Source of the DNA: Deltaproteobacteria bacterium
Lineage (GTDB): Bacteria; Desulfobacterota; Desulfarculia; JACQYL01
Assembly (NCBI GenBank): GCA_016208165.1
Contig: JACQYL010000048.1
Location: 1 to 53,954 of the forward strand
Reading direction: 5' to 3'
Length of the DNA stretch: 53,954 bases
The translations under genes and the position numbers were made by a program. Positions 26,594 to 34,235 of the stretch are shown here, piece after piece; within the stretch, counting starts at the first letter, position 1, and every line of letters starts with the position of its first letter. The notes under the pieces are model-generated. The model saw only the letters and a program-made list of their open reading frames with translations, searched no databases and was not told where the DNA came from.

Positions 26594-27627
26594 CGGCGGA
26601 CCCGGAGTTGCTCGGCTTTGCGGCCGAGGTGATTCAGAAGCACGGCGGCGATGTGGAGCAGCGATCCGACCACGTTTTCGCTTTGCTCTCGCCCGATCTT
26701 TGTAGCGTTCTACAACTTCCTGAAGAAGTTCAACTCGGTGACGGGGGGGAACCGCTTCTCTACGGAGGAACTTTACTGGATCGGCTGATCGACCTGGCCA
26801 CCGGCAGGGTTCCCCTGGTGTATGCGCGACTCGAGGCGCCCTATTTGAAGAAAGAGGGCTTTGAGAACCTGCTCGGGAAGGACATTGGGTTTGCGGCGGG
26901 CCGAGCCTCCGTGGGCGTCCGGGCCGAAGCGAGGACCACATACATGGTTCTTGCCTGCCACTATGTAGCCCTCAGCGATGAACGCAAGGAAGGGCTGGTC
27001 CGGGTCACCGTTCACGAAAACACCGGCTCCATCATTGCCGGCCTGGAACAAGAATGGGCCGGTTTTCAGCCGCAGTTTTTCGCTCCGGGAAGTATTCCGC
27101 CTCACTTCCCCATCGACCTCACTCTCGCGGTATCGGCGGCCCTGAAGGAAGCTCGGGTTGCCACCGACCAAGAGCTCTCCAGCTTTTTCTCCAGCATGCG
27201 TTGGCGGTTGGCGCGCGATGTCAGAAACACCCGCGAGTATTACGAAGCCCTTGGAAACGAAATGGCGGCCGGCCTTTCCAATCCCAACCTGGGCGAGACC
27301 CAGCGGCTGGACAGGGAGGCCAAGCTGAGAGGGCTTCCCGACGAAATGGCGCAAAAAACGAGGGACTTGGAGCGCAAGTACAGGATTCGTGTAGTAGTGA
27401 CCGCCCGGGCAGCCATGCGGTTACTTGTTCCCGTGGCCCAGATCATGGTCCATCTTCAGCTAAGCAGCCTCAAGCGTTCTCTCAAGCTCATCTGGAACCC
27501 TGTGACGCGCCGGCTGGATCCTTTGGTGTGCGAGAACTGCCGTGAAAGCATGCGCACGGTCCATCCTTCCGAAAAAGACGGCCGCATCGAGTTGTTGTGT
27601 TTCTCCTGCAGAAAGAAGCAGCGATGA
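26590..27627 (+). CDS. SNF2-partner protein with C-terminal zinc ribbon
   Basis: A 345-residue protein translationally coupled (ATGA overlap) to the SNF2 helicase. I do not recognise the N-terminal 280 residues. They look alpha/beta, with a block GKDIGFAAGRASVGVRAEAR and a later helical part (AQKTRDLERKYRIRVVVTAR). The C-terminus has CENC and CFSC separated by about 24 residues, a four-cysteine zinc ribbon suited to nucleic-acid binding. Its layout (an adaptor after an SNF2 motor) suggests a two-gene nucleic-acid remodelling or defence cassette. No nuclease or methylase motif was seen in either protein. Confidence 0.75.
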   Translation: MTADPELLGFAAEVIQKHGGDVEQRSDHVFALLSPDLCSVLQLPEEVQLGDGGEPLLYGGTLLDRLIDLATGRVPLVYARLEAPYLKKEGFENLLGKDIGFAAGRASVGVRAEARTTYMVLACHYVALSDERKEGLVRVTVHENTGSIIAGLEQEWAGFQPQFFAPGSIPPHFPIDLTLAVSAALKEARVATDQELSSFFSSMRWRLARDVRNTREYYEALGNEMAAGLSNPNLGETQRLDREAKLRGLPDEMAQKTRDLERKYRIRVVVTARAAMRLLVPVAQIMVHLQLSSLKRSLKLIWNPVTRRLDPLVCENCRESMRTVHPSEKDGRIELLCFSCRKKQR

Positions 27628-27851
27628 GGGTAGAGCCCGGACTATAAAGCTGATTTTCCCTTCTTGTCGAGACTTTCCACAGGCGCCTCGCCGCACACGG
27701 GTCTCCGATGCTCTTCACCTCAAGGCATGCGCGCTAATCCATCCCGCGGATGAGGGCGTCTTGTATGGACCGTACCTCTGGTAGAGCGACCGGTCAGGAT
27801 ACCCATGGCATCCCTCGTGCCGTTGCTTTCTCCGCCTTTTGAACCGATGCG
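27628..27851. other. 224-bp gap after the SNF2 cassette
   Basis: No gene seen. The last bases lead into a RAYT right-end relic that lies within the 3' end of the next gene. Confidence 0.6.
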
Positions 27852-28298
27852 TCAAGACTCAAGAGCAGATTTGAACCCTTTTTCAAGAAACTGATTCAGC
27901 CACTCGACCAGCAGATGATGCGCGCTATCCCTCTTTTCGATGTTCATATCCGGATACGGCTGTTCCACATTCCACGTCGCATTGCCGATGTCATTGAAAT
28001 ACAAAGTGCTTAGCAGGAACCGTTCCTTCGGATCGTCAGATTGTACTTTTGAAAAGGTGATTTTGCCGAACGGCTTTCCGGTCTTTGCCAGGTGAACGCC
28101 GAGGGCCGCTTCAAACCGGGCATCCAAATAGCTGAATATCAAATGGCCGGCCTCTGCATCTTCCACCGTTACACCCAGTTCATGCTCGGATGCGATCACG
28201 TCTTTGAGGTTGGACAAAAGCGCGGCGAAGACCCTCTTATACTCCTTGTAGTTGTCATTTAATGATATGAGCCGTTGCTTCTTTTTGTAGTCCACCAT
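27852..28298 (-). CDS. hypothetical protein, 148 aa, with RAYT-derived C-terminus
   Basis: Unrecognised soluble alpha/beta protein: basic N-terminus (YKKKQRLISLND), a central YLDARFEAALGVHLAKTGKP, and NATWNVEQPYPDMNI. Its last nine codons (KGFKSALES) and TGA stop are read from a 27-nt sequence that matches the right end of the RAYT unit, so the native C-terminus has probably been replaced. No strong ribosome-binding site. A RAYT left-end relic begins just upstream of its start, so the gene is framed by outer ends of two relics. Possibly still expressed. Confidence 0.6.
   Translation of the reverse strand: MVDYKKKQRLISLNDNYKEYKRVFAALLSNLKDVIASEHELGVTVEDAEAGHLIFSYLDARFEAALGVHLAKTGKPFGKITFSKVQSDDPKERFLLSTLYFNDIGNATWNVEQPYPDMNIEKRDSAHHLLVEWLNQFLEKGFKSALES
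27854..27880. repeat. relic of RAYT right terminal repeat
   Basis: Matches 24033-24059 at 24 of 27 positions (AAGACTCAAGAGCAG... ending GAACCCTT), same orientation. It supplies the stop codon and the last codons of the 148-residue gene. Confidence 0.7.
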
Positions 28299-28307
28299 GA
28301 CATACGT

Positions 28308-28455
28308 CCGCTCTTGACTCTTGTTCAGGAGATTCGTGAGCTTTTAAACCTGCTTCCGGACATTCCGGCCTTTCGATATTTCGATGTTCGTTCTTTCAAC
28401 CAAGCTGATTGAGGGGCTCTATTCGCGTGTCAAACCCTCTGCCAATCTTCTGAAA
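28308..28455 (-). mobile_element. relic of RAYT 3' end
   Basis: Degenerate copy of 23029-23177, starting in the left terminal repeat (CTCTTGACTCTTG) and reaching the DnaA-like domain coding part; TCGATATTT, GTTCATTCTTTCAA-like and GTGTCAAAC blocks align in order. Frames are broken. The 3' end of hepT (28430) reads into it. Confidence 0.65.
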
Positions 28456-28870
28456 AGTCTATAATTTCTTTAGCGAATCGTCTGAAATCCGCCAAGTGGT
28501 CTCTCAGGATTCCTACGACGATTTCGGGGTCGATGCGAGTGTAGTCGTGCACAACAATGTTCCGGAACTTGGCCATCTTGACCATGGATTCATGGACAGG
28601 CCCGGTGATAACTTGATTCTCGGACAATACGGCAAACAAATCCTTGTTGTCCCTGGGTTCCCTGTAGCCCAGCCGTGAAACGAGGTGGGCCGCTATGTCT
28701 AGGCAGCATTCGCAGGCGAGTTGGAGCGTTCGCTCCACAAAACGCTGGTCCTTCTTATTCGTCCGGTAGTCTTCCAGAGAAATCGTTTCGAATTCCTCGA
28801 GATCCACCAGATATTCTTTCAAAAACCGAAGTTTGGATTCGATCACGTCCGTTTCTATCATCTGCGTCAC
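28430..28870 (-). CDS. hepT: HepT-like HEPN toxin (DUF86)
   Basis: A 146-residue HEPN-domain protein, the toxin of the HepT/MntA (type VII) module. These are RNases or tRNA-targeting toxins that are silenced when MntA adds AMP groups to a tyrosine. Seen: the RX4HXY motif as R103-N-I-V-V-H108-D-Y110 and an all-helical layout. The mntA gene lies 9 bp upstream on the same strand. The C-terminal residues (about from DFSEDWQRV) are encoded by a RAYT relic and differ from the second copy at 32874, so the last helix is probably not native. The second copy is nearly identical in DNA over about 300 bp. Confidence 0.88.
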   Translation of the reverse strand: MTQMIETDVIESKLRFLKEYLVDLEEFETISLEDYRTNKKDQRFVERTLQLACECCLDIAAHLVSRLGYREPRDNKDLFAVLSENQVITGPVHESMVKMAKFRNIVVHDYTRIDPEIVVGILRDHLADFRRFAKEIIDFSEDWQRV

Positions 28871-28879
28871 CTGCCGTGT

Positions 28880-29299
28880 TCAGCACCCATAGAATGCTTT
28901 TAAAGCCTTCCGGTCGTCTTTCAGGTAGTATTGAAAATCGAAATACTCCTTCCTCTTCTGAAGGCGAAAGGCGGTTTCTTCTTCCGGATCCGCTGCATAC
29001 AGCCTGCGGCCGGTGGTCATGACCTGATGGATCATTTTCAGCGACGCCGTGTTCAACACCACCACATCCACCGGACGGCCCAGAAGATCCTCAAGCGCGT
29101 CGGCGATCTTCAGCCTGAGGTCGAACATCTCCACCGGCGTAAGACCTCTGTCCACCCTTACCGTAACATCCACATCGCTATGCACACGTTCGAATCCCGT
29201 GGCCACGGATCCGAACACATAGGCGGACCGGACCGCCAAGTGGCGGCGCATCAGTCGCGGCACGTCCTGATTCAGTGTTTGCTCGATGGCGGATTTCAT
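28880..29299 (-). CDS. mntA: MntA-like nucleotidyltransferase antitoxin
   Basis: A minimal nucleotidyltransferase (139 residues from the ATG at 29299; a GTG five codons upstream is possible). Seen: the GSX10DXD motif, YVFGSVATGFERVHSDVDV, with both metal-binding aspartates, and a downstream DVVVLNTAS strand that should carry the third carboxylate. Members of this family AMPylate the tyrosine in the HepT RX4HXY motif, neutralising it. It is directly upstream of hepT with a 9-bp gap, the usual order in many modules. Confidence 0.88.
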   Translation of the reverse strand: MKSAIEQTLNQDVPRLMRRHLAVRSAYVFGSVATGFERVHSDVDVTVRVDRGLTPVEMFDLRLKIADALEDLLGRPVDVVVLNTASLKMIHQVMTTGRRLYAADPEEETAFRLQKRKEYFDFQYYLKDDRKALKAFYGC

Positions 29300-29374
29300 T
29301 TTGAGTGATTCCACGGTCCGACACTAGAAGTCAGATGATTACGCAGAAGGGGCAGATGTCTTGAAAAGCGCCTC

Positions 29375-29467
29375 TCAAAATCCGCAGAAGTAGCCCCCGC
29401 TGGCCGTGTATCCGTTCTGTTTCGAAATGTCATAACCATAGTAGAAATCAACTGATGCAGTGGACAT
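29375..29467 (-). CDS. candidate 30-aa peptide downstream of the reverse transcriptase relic
   Basis: ATG to TGA frame encoding a Tyr/Gly-rich peptide (contains DFYYGYDISKQNGY, ending GGYFCGF). It is in the same frame as the RT C-terminal relic and starts 9 nt after its TAA. A strong Shine-Dalgarno (GGAGGTGA) exists but about 23 nt upstream, too far for standard use. It may be a genuine small protein of the RT locus, part of the RT reading frame past a nonsense mutation, or chance. Confidence 0.25.
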   Translation of the reverse strand: MSTASVDFYYGYDISKQNGYTASGGYFCGF

Positions 29468-29476
29468 AGTCTTGGT

Positions 29477-29973
29477 TTAGGGTATATCTATCACCTCCTG
29501 CAGGCGATTCCAAAGAGGTTTGATTTGCTTTCTGATGGCACTTGAGTTCATTCCTTTCGCGCTACGAAGCGCGTAACTTATAAAATTACGTTTTCCCAAG
29601 TGAGAATATCTTTCATAGATTTTGCGTTTGTATAATCTCGGAAGGCAAGAACATTCTTACCAATTTCCAAAATACTTACACGCTTCTCGTACTCTTTGTT
29701 AAGCAGCCAGCCATAATAGGAATAAACATGAGAATCCACATGGGATGCATAAGAAACAGGGCGATCCTTCCTCTTTCTTTCGAACAAACCATCCTCCTTG
29801 ACCTCCACTTTTTCGCTCTTGATGTCATACGAAATAAACGGATAAAACGCGTGCTGCTGCACCCTCGTCGGGTTTGTGACGAGCAGCTCAGGTTGTCTTA
29901 AGGTGATAGGCAGGTCAAAATGGAGATAACGACGAGGCCGATACCAAGGGGGAATGTCTTTCTTGGGAGACAT
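29477..29973 (-). pseudogene. internally deleted defence-type reverse transcriptase
   Basis: The N-terminal 115 or so residues are intact: PPWYRPRRYLHFDLPI, HAFYPFISYDIKSEKVEV, RKDRPVSYASHVDSHVYSYY and ISILEIGKNVLAFRDY-like text, recalling the start of defence-associated (UG/DRT or AbiA-like) reverse transcriptases. Where the catalytic fingers and palm (YxDD) should follow, the frame ends (TAA at 29578). The overlapping frame instead reads KRKIYERYSHLGKRNFISYA then SAIRKQIKPLWNRL to a TAA at 29477, which looks like the C-terminal helical part. So most of the middle, including YxDD, has been deleted and the junction is out of frame. Family placement is from memory of such sequences. Confidence 0.55.
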
Positions 29974-30435
29974 GCTGGTCTTCGGGGCATCTGCAAAACC
30001 GGGAGAGAAGGACCGCGGCCATCCTATAGTCGCTCCCGGCTTAGCTCAACGTTTCAAACAACGTTTTCCACACGATTCGCGTGCGCCGCATCTGTCAGAA
30101 ATGCTTATTATAAGCACTGTGGAGGAAATCATGCTCACTATTGGAACAGTAATCTCGACCACTGTCTGGATGCCAGCCTGGCGGGCCAAGATAGATCTCA
30201 GCCTCAGTGTTGACATCCTGTGTGCTTCCCCGCAGCCTACGCTACAGGCAATTACATGGTTACCTGTAAGTATTGGAATTGTCAATAGCCGTTTGTCGAA
30301 CACTCGAGGGATTTGTCCAAAGACAGCAAGACAACTCCCGCAAGAATGCCCAAAGCAGGCACCGTCTTGCCCGATATAGGGCGTCCTACCCTGATCATGG
30401 CTTTTCGATCTGATCTCTCGGGGACACGCAATATC
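29974..30435. other. non-coding stretch
   Basis: About 460 bp between the RT relic start and a RAYT relic. Open frames exist on both strands but lack coding character. No repeat or RNA gene was recognised. Confidence 0.5.
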
Positions 30436-30490
30436 CGCCCTTGACCCTTAGACAACAGGTTAATCAGTTCATCAACCCGTCGGTTCGGCT
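30436..30490 (-). mobile_element. short relic of RAYT left end
   Basis: CCCTTGACCCTTAGACAACAG followed by ATCAGTTCATCAACCCGT aligns with 23031-23080 (TTGCCCAACAG ... TTTATCAACCCGT), the extreme 3' end of the RAYT gene. Only about 50 bp survive. Confidence 0.5.
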
Positions 30491-30520
30491 CACGCGGAGG
30501 CCGCCAGTATCCTCAGGTCT

Positions 30521-30808
30521 CCCCGCGACACGCCGGGTGCCCCCCACTCAAAACCTTTTGGGAGGGGTTTGGTCCCGCCTCCGGCGGGATTTTCCCAAAA
30601 GGGTCCCCAAGGGTCTCTGAGAAACCACATCTCATCCGCCCCTCCAATGCAGGCTCCGATACTGGATGGCTTCGCACAGGTGCACGGCGGAAATGTGTTC
30701 CTTTTGCTGAAGGTCCGCGATGGTGCGGGCGACTTTGAGGATTCGGGCGTAGCCGCGGACCGACAGGCCCAGGTGCTCGATGGACTATTCGAGAAAGATG
30801 CGCGGGCC
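30521..30808 (-). pseudogene. comM 3'-end fragment (relic 1)
   Basis: 30636-30808 matches the last 55 or so codons of comM (36903-37065) at high identity; its minus-strand frame reads [20 protein letters not shown]. The match continues beyond the comM stop into the downstream flank (30521-30575 against 36806-36855, sharing TTTTGGGAGGGGTT), so the duplication included the intergenic region. It is in the same orientation as comM. Confidence 0.75.
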
Positions 30809-31085
30809 TACTCATTGAATGGCCCTCGGTTGCTCAAAACGGCCTTTCAGTCCAATAAATAACTTATCTGATTCGCCCTCCCGGCCGATAGGTTCTGTAC
30901 CCGAGCTCGCATGCAAAAAGCTTGTCCGGCTCATCAGCCGGTCGGTGCAAGGGACGGGGAAAGATGCGGATCCGATGGCAGCCGTTGGCGCGATTCCGCA
31001 GGCGCTTCAACCTAAAACGACTCGACATTGAAACAACGTCAACGCTTACGCACAAAGAACCAACATGAAAACCAAGGAGTACGGC

Positions 31086-32726
31086 ATGAAATTGAAGAAA
31101 TTTTATTTGTTGATGGCCTGTGCCTTCATGATTTTGATATCCGGCACGGCATTGGCTCAGCCACAACCCCCGGTATTAAGTGTCACCAATGGGAGATCGT
31201 TTTACCTTTCCTGGGCCGAAGTCCCTGGTGCAACGGGTTATACCCTGTCTTATGTCCCAACGTCCTCCCCGGATCCGGCTTCCATCGTAAGCGTGGATAT
31301 GGGAACACAAAGAAGCTTGTCGGGCGAACTACCGGCGGGCGCCGCCTTCTACGCGGCCGTCCAAGCTCGCGATAATACCGGAGTCAGCCAATATTCCAAC
31401 GTTGTACTGGTTGGGGATGACGGCACAATTCTTAAACAGATCATCGTCTTTGGCCGCCACAGCATACGCGCACCCACATCCGACCCATCCGGCTTGGCCC
31501 AGTTTGCGGCTGACCCTTACCCCGACTTTGTCGGGGTCCCGAAGGGCTACCTGACCCCGCGCGGCCGGCAGGCGGCAAGCTTGCTTGGCTCCTATTTCCG
31601 CGACTATCTGCTCAATGAAGGCCTTCTCACGGGCGACGCTCAAACGGATCTATCGCGCTCGTATTTCCGCGCCGAACCCATCCAGCGCACCAACATTACC
31701 GCCGCCAAATTCGGGGAAGGGTTGTTCCCGGGTGCAACCATACCGGTTCACTCCTATAGGATCGCCGACGGCACCACGCCTGCCGAGCCCGACCCGGTTT
31801 TCGATCCCATTTTGGCGAACGTGGCGACCGTTGACCCTGTCCGCGCACTGACCGAAGTTCAGGGAGTTTTCGGTACCGGGACGGCGACAGCATCCGCGTA
31901 CAGCGGCGAGCTTTCCCTGATCCGTAACGTGCTCTATCCGCCGGGAACACAGCCGACAAACGGCGCGCTCAATGGATCTGTCGATCCAACCGCCCTGCCG
32001 ATTTCGTTCTCAGCGAGTACAACGATATTGTATACGGGAGGTGTGATTAATGTGGGCGGACTGGATGCCATATCTTCAGCGACCGACCCCTTTGTAATGC
32101 AATATGCGGATAACTTCCCTCTCGAGGATGTGGCTTGGGGCCGACTTTCATTGGACGCCCTTTCCCAACAGACTCGAATTACCACCCTGCTTTTTAGAAT
32201 TGAATTGCAGTCGCCTTACCTCAACCAGGTGCAAAGCTCGAACGCCGCCTCGCACATACTTCGCACCATGGAGCAAACCGTAATCGGCGAGGACATGCTC
32301 GGAGAATTTGGAGACCCGGAATCACGGGTGCTGGTTATTATCACTTCCGATGCCTACGTGGTCGGATTGGCGGGACTTCTTAAGATGCACTGGACCCTGC
32401 CCGGCTATCAACCGGATTTATGTCCTCCGGGCGGAGCACTCGTATTCGAACTGCGACAGTCGAAACATTCGCAAGAGTACCTCGTTCGCGTGTTCTTCGT
32501 CGCCCAAACCTTCGACCAACTGCGCAATCTGACGCCGCTTACACTCGAGAATCCACCTGCAAAAATGCAGCTGCTGATTCCGGGCGGTAGCACATCCGCC
32601 ACGAATTTGGATGTCGATTTCAACACCTTTCAGACTATTCTGACGGAAGCCATGGATCAGAACTATGTGCAACCTTACGAAGAAGAGGTTCCACCCGGCG
32701 TGATATCCGGTGTCCCCCTGGAATAA
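31086..32726 (+). CDS. secreted histidine-acid-phosphatase-like protein with Fn3-like domain
   Basis: A 546-residue protein. The start at MKLKKFYLLM has AAGGAG 6 nt upstream. Residues 1-25 are a Sec signal peptide ending ALA-Q; about 28-110 a fibronectin-III-like fold (FYLSWAEVPGATGYTLSYV); from 115 a histidine acid phosphatase/phytase fold. The active-site block reads FGRHSIRAPT (R124, H125), with Ser where the family has Gly (RHGxRxP). The distal HD motif reads TSDAYVVG, so the His is Ser while the Asp proton donor is kept. YLTPRGRQAASLLGSYFRD is also typical. The nucleophile His is retained, so activity is possible but substrate use may differ. It lies between two comM fragments. Confidence 0.82.
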   Translation: MKLKKFYLLMACAFMILISGTALAQPQPPVLSVTNGRSFYLSWAEVPGATGYTLSYVPTSSPDPASIVSVDMGTQRSLSGELPAGAAFYAAVQARDNTGVSQYSNVVLVGDDGTILKQIIVFGRHSIRAPTSDPSGLAQFAADPYPDFVGVPKGYLTPRGRQAASLLGSYFRDYLLNEGLLTGDAQTDLSRSYFRAEPIQRTNITAAKFGEGLFPGATIPVHSYRIADGTTPAEPDPVFDPILANVATVDPVRALTEVQGVFGTGTATASAYSGELSLIRNVLYPPGTQPTNGALNGSVDPTALPISFSASTTILYTGGVINVGGLDAISSATDPFVMQYADNFPLEDVAWGRLSLDALSQQTRITTLLFRIELQSPYLNQVQSSNAASHILRTMEQTVIGEDMLGEFGDPESRVLVIITSDAYVVGLAGLLKMHWTLPGYQPDLCPPGGALVFELRQSKHSQEYLVRVFFVAQTFDQLRNLTPLTLENPPAKMQLLIPGGSTSATNLDVDFNTFQTILTEAMDQNYVQPYEEEVPPGVISGVPLE

Positions 32727-32873
32727 TTCGGAGCGAGCCGACGTCGAACGCTCGGAATGCACTATGGACATGGAAAACAACGCTATTTTTACATGAGGTT
32801 CCGGAACGATACGCATTTCTGGGGAAGAGGATGGGCCCGTCCGGCCGGGTCCGTCCTCCGGTCCTCCTTTAAA

Positions 32874-33249
32874 TCAGATTCCGTGTCCTTCGATAAAACC
32901 GATGACTTCCCCGGCGAACCGCTTGAAATCCGCCAAATGGTTTCTCAGGATGCCGGTGACGATTTCAGGGTCGATTCGGGCGTAGTCATGCACCACAACT
33001 TCCCTGAATTGGGCAATCTTGACCGTGGCTTCATGGACAGGCTCGGTGATAACTTGATTCTCGGACAAAACGGCAAACAAATCCTTGTTGTCCCTGGGTT
33101 CCCTGTAGCCCAGCCGTGAAACGAGGTGGGCCGCTACCCTGTCCAGGCAGCATTCGCAGGCGAGTTGGAGCGTTCGCTCCACAAACCGCTGGTCCTTTTT
33201 ATTCGTCCGGTAGTCTTCCAGAGAAATCGATTCGTATTCCTCGAGATCC
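32874..33249 (-). pseudogene. 5'-truncated second hepT copy
   Basis: Near-identical DNA to hepT across 33249 to about 32920, including the RX4HXY toxin motif (R-E-V-V-V-H-D-Y). It lacks the first 21 or so codons and any mntA. Similarity stops sharply at CCTCGAGATCC (33249 against 28806). A GTG at 33182 could start a 102-residue product. The C-terminus (EVIGFIEGHGI) differs from the first copy and may be closer to the native one. It now lies 3' of vapC. Confidence 0.75.
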
Positions 33250-33268
33250 GGCGAACTTGACCCTTTTG

Positions 33269-33670
33269 TTATAAATTCATCAGCCCGGCAACCTTGACCA
33301 TGGCTTCATCAGTGGAAAACACGATTGCCCCCTGTGCTGTCGCCAAGGCAAGAAAAAGTGCATCATATAGTGTCAATTCATATTCAGAGGCCAAGTCAAA
33401 AGAAGGCTGAATTAGAGGCCTATGAGGAAAAAGCCGAATCGGCATGGCAAGAATATCCAACAAGAGCTGACGGCTTTCCTCTTCAGAGATTTCGCCGGCT
33501 TTACGTTTCTTATTGATCACATTCGCGGATTCCACCACGATCAGTTCCGGGGCAATAGCAATATTTCGGCCTCGCTCAACCCCTTGAAAAAATTCATCAA
33601 GTCCATCCGGTATGGGTCCATCCGGTACAAAAAGCCGTATCAGGGCCGAAGTATCGATGACCCCGATCAT
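33269..33670 (-). CDS. vapC: VapC-like PIN-domain toxin
   Basis: A 133-residue PIN-domain RNase. Acidic active-site residues: D6 (VIDTSALI), E47 (IVVESANV), D103 (TLYDALFLALA) and D121 (STDEAM). It overlaps the antitoxin gene upstream by 4 bp, the normal VapBC arrangement. The truncated hepT copy begins about 20 bp after its stop, and the junction sequence (CTTGACCCTTTTG ... TTCATCA-CCCG) resembles the RAYT left end. Confidence 0.9.
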   Translation of the reverse strand: MIGVIDTSALIRLFVPDGPIPDGLDEFFQGVERGRNIAIAPELIVVESANVINKKRKAGEISEEESRQLLLDILAMPIRLFPHRPLIQPSFDLASEYELTLYDALFLALATAQGAIVFSTDEAMVKVAGLMNL

Positions 33671-33897
33671 CTTTGCCGGTCCTCTCTCACACTTAAAACA
33701 GTATCGCTATGCTGCCGCCTCTTGAGCCTGTCCCTCCATTCCTTGGCCTTGGCCATGGAAGATCCTTTCGTCAGCCTGACCTCCTGTTCTAAAATGTATT
33801 TGACCTGCTCCTGGAGGCTTCGACGATTGTCCCTTGCCATGGTATGGAGGGCGCTATACACATCGTCCGGAACGTTACGAATACTGATCGCCTTCAT
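33667..33897 (-). CDS. FitA/VapB-like ribbon-helix-helix antitoxin
   Basis: A 76-residue protein with an N-terminal ribbon-helix-helix DNA-binding domain (KAISIRNVPDDVYSALHTMA then RRSLQEQVKYIL) and a charged C-terminal tail that would thread into the VapC active site. It is the first gene of the pair and is expected to bind the toxin and repress its own promoter. Confidence 0.88.
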   Translation of the reverse strand: MKAISIRNVPDDVYSALHTMARDNRRSLQEQVKYILEQEVRLTKGSSMAKAKEWRDRLKRRQHSDTVLSVREDRQR

Positions 33898-34032
33898 TTC
33901 GTCACCTTATATCTGATATCATTATGATTTGGATATCTTAATATCATTTTAGTTGGCGAACATCGACTTGTCAATGTTCGCTTTCGAATTCAGAATGGGA
34001 TCGGATCTATTTTTGGCCCTTGTTCATAGGGT

Positions 34033-34217
34033 GTGATGGGACGAACGGAAGAGCCGGATGTTCACCAGGCCGGCGCTGTGGGGGATGATGCCCGTGACGC
34101 TGTAGATTTTCGAGCCTTCGGGGGGATTCGTCAAAGGAAAGGGCGGGCAGTACGGTGGGAATGCGCTTGGCCGGCATTTTTTGCCCGATCCCAGGGGGAT
34201 CCACCATGATGACGTTG
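34033..34217 (-). pseudogene. comM internal fragment (relic 2)
   Basis: Matches comM codons about 216-276 (37590-37772), covering the Walker A region and the segment after it, with several indels. It is in the same orientation as comM. Similarity breaks off at about 34217, where DUF2971-region sequence begins. Together with relic 1 it lies in the order expected of a single comM copy split by the intervening 3.2 kb. Confidence 0.72.
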
Positions 34218-34235
34218 TGAATAGAATAAGCCGAC

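Noticed and set aside
30046-30379. Overlapping frames on both strands between the RT relic and the RAYT relic
   Set aside because: No motif, no ribosome-binding site, composition like shifted non-coding DNA.
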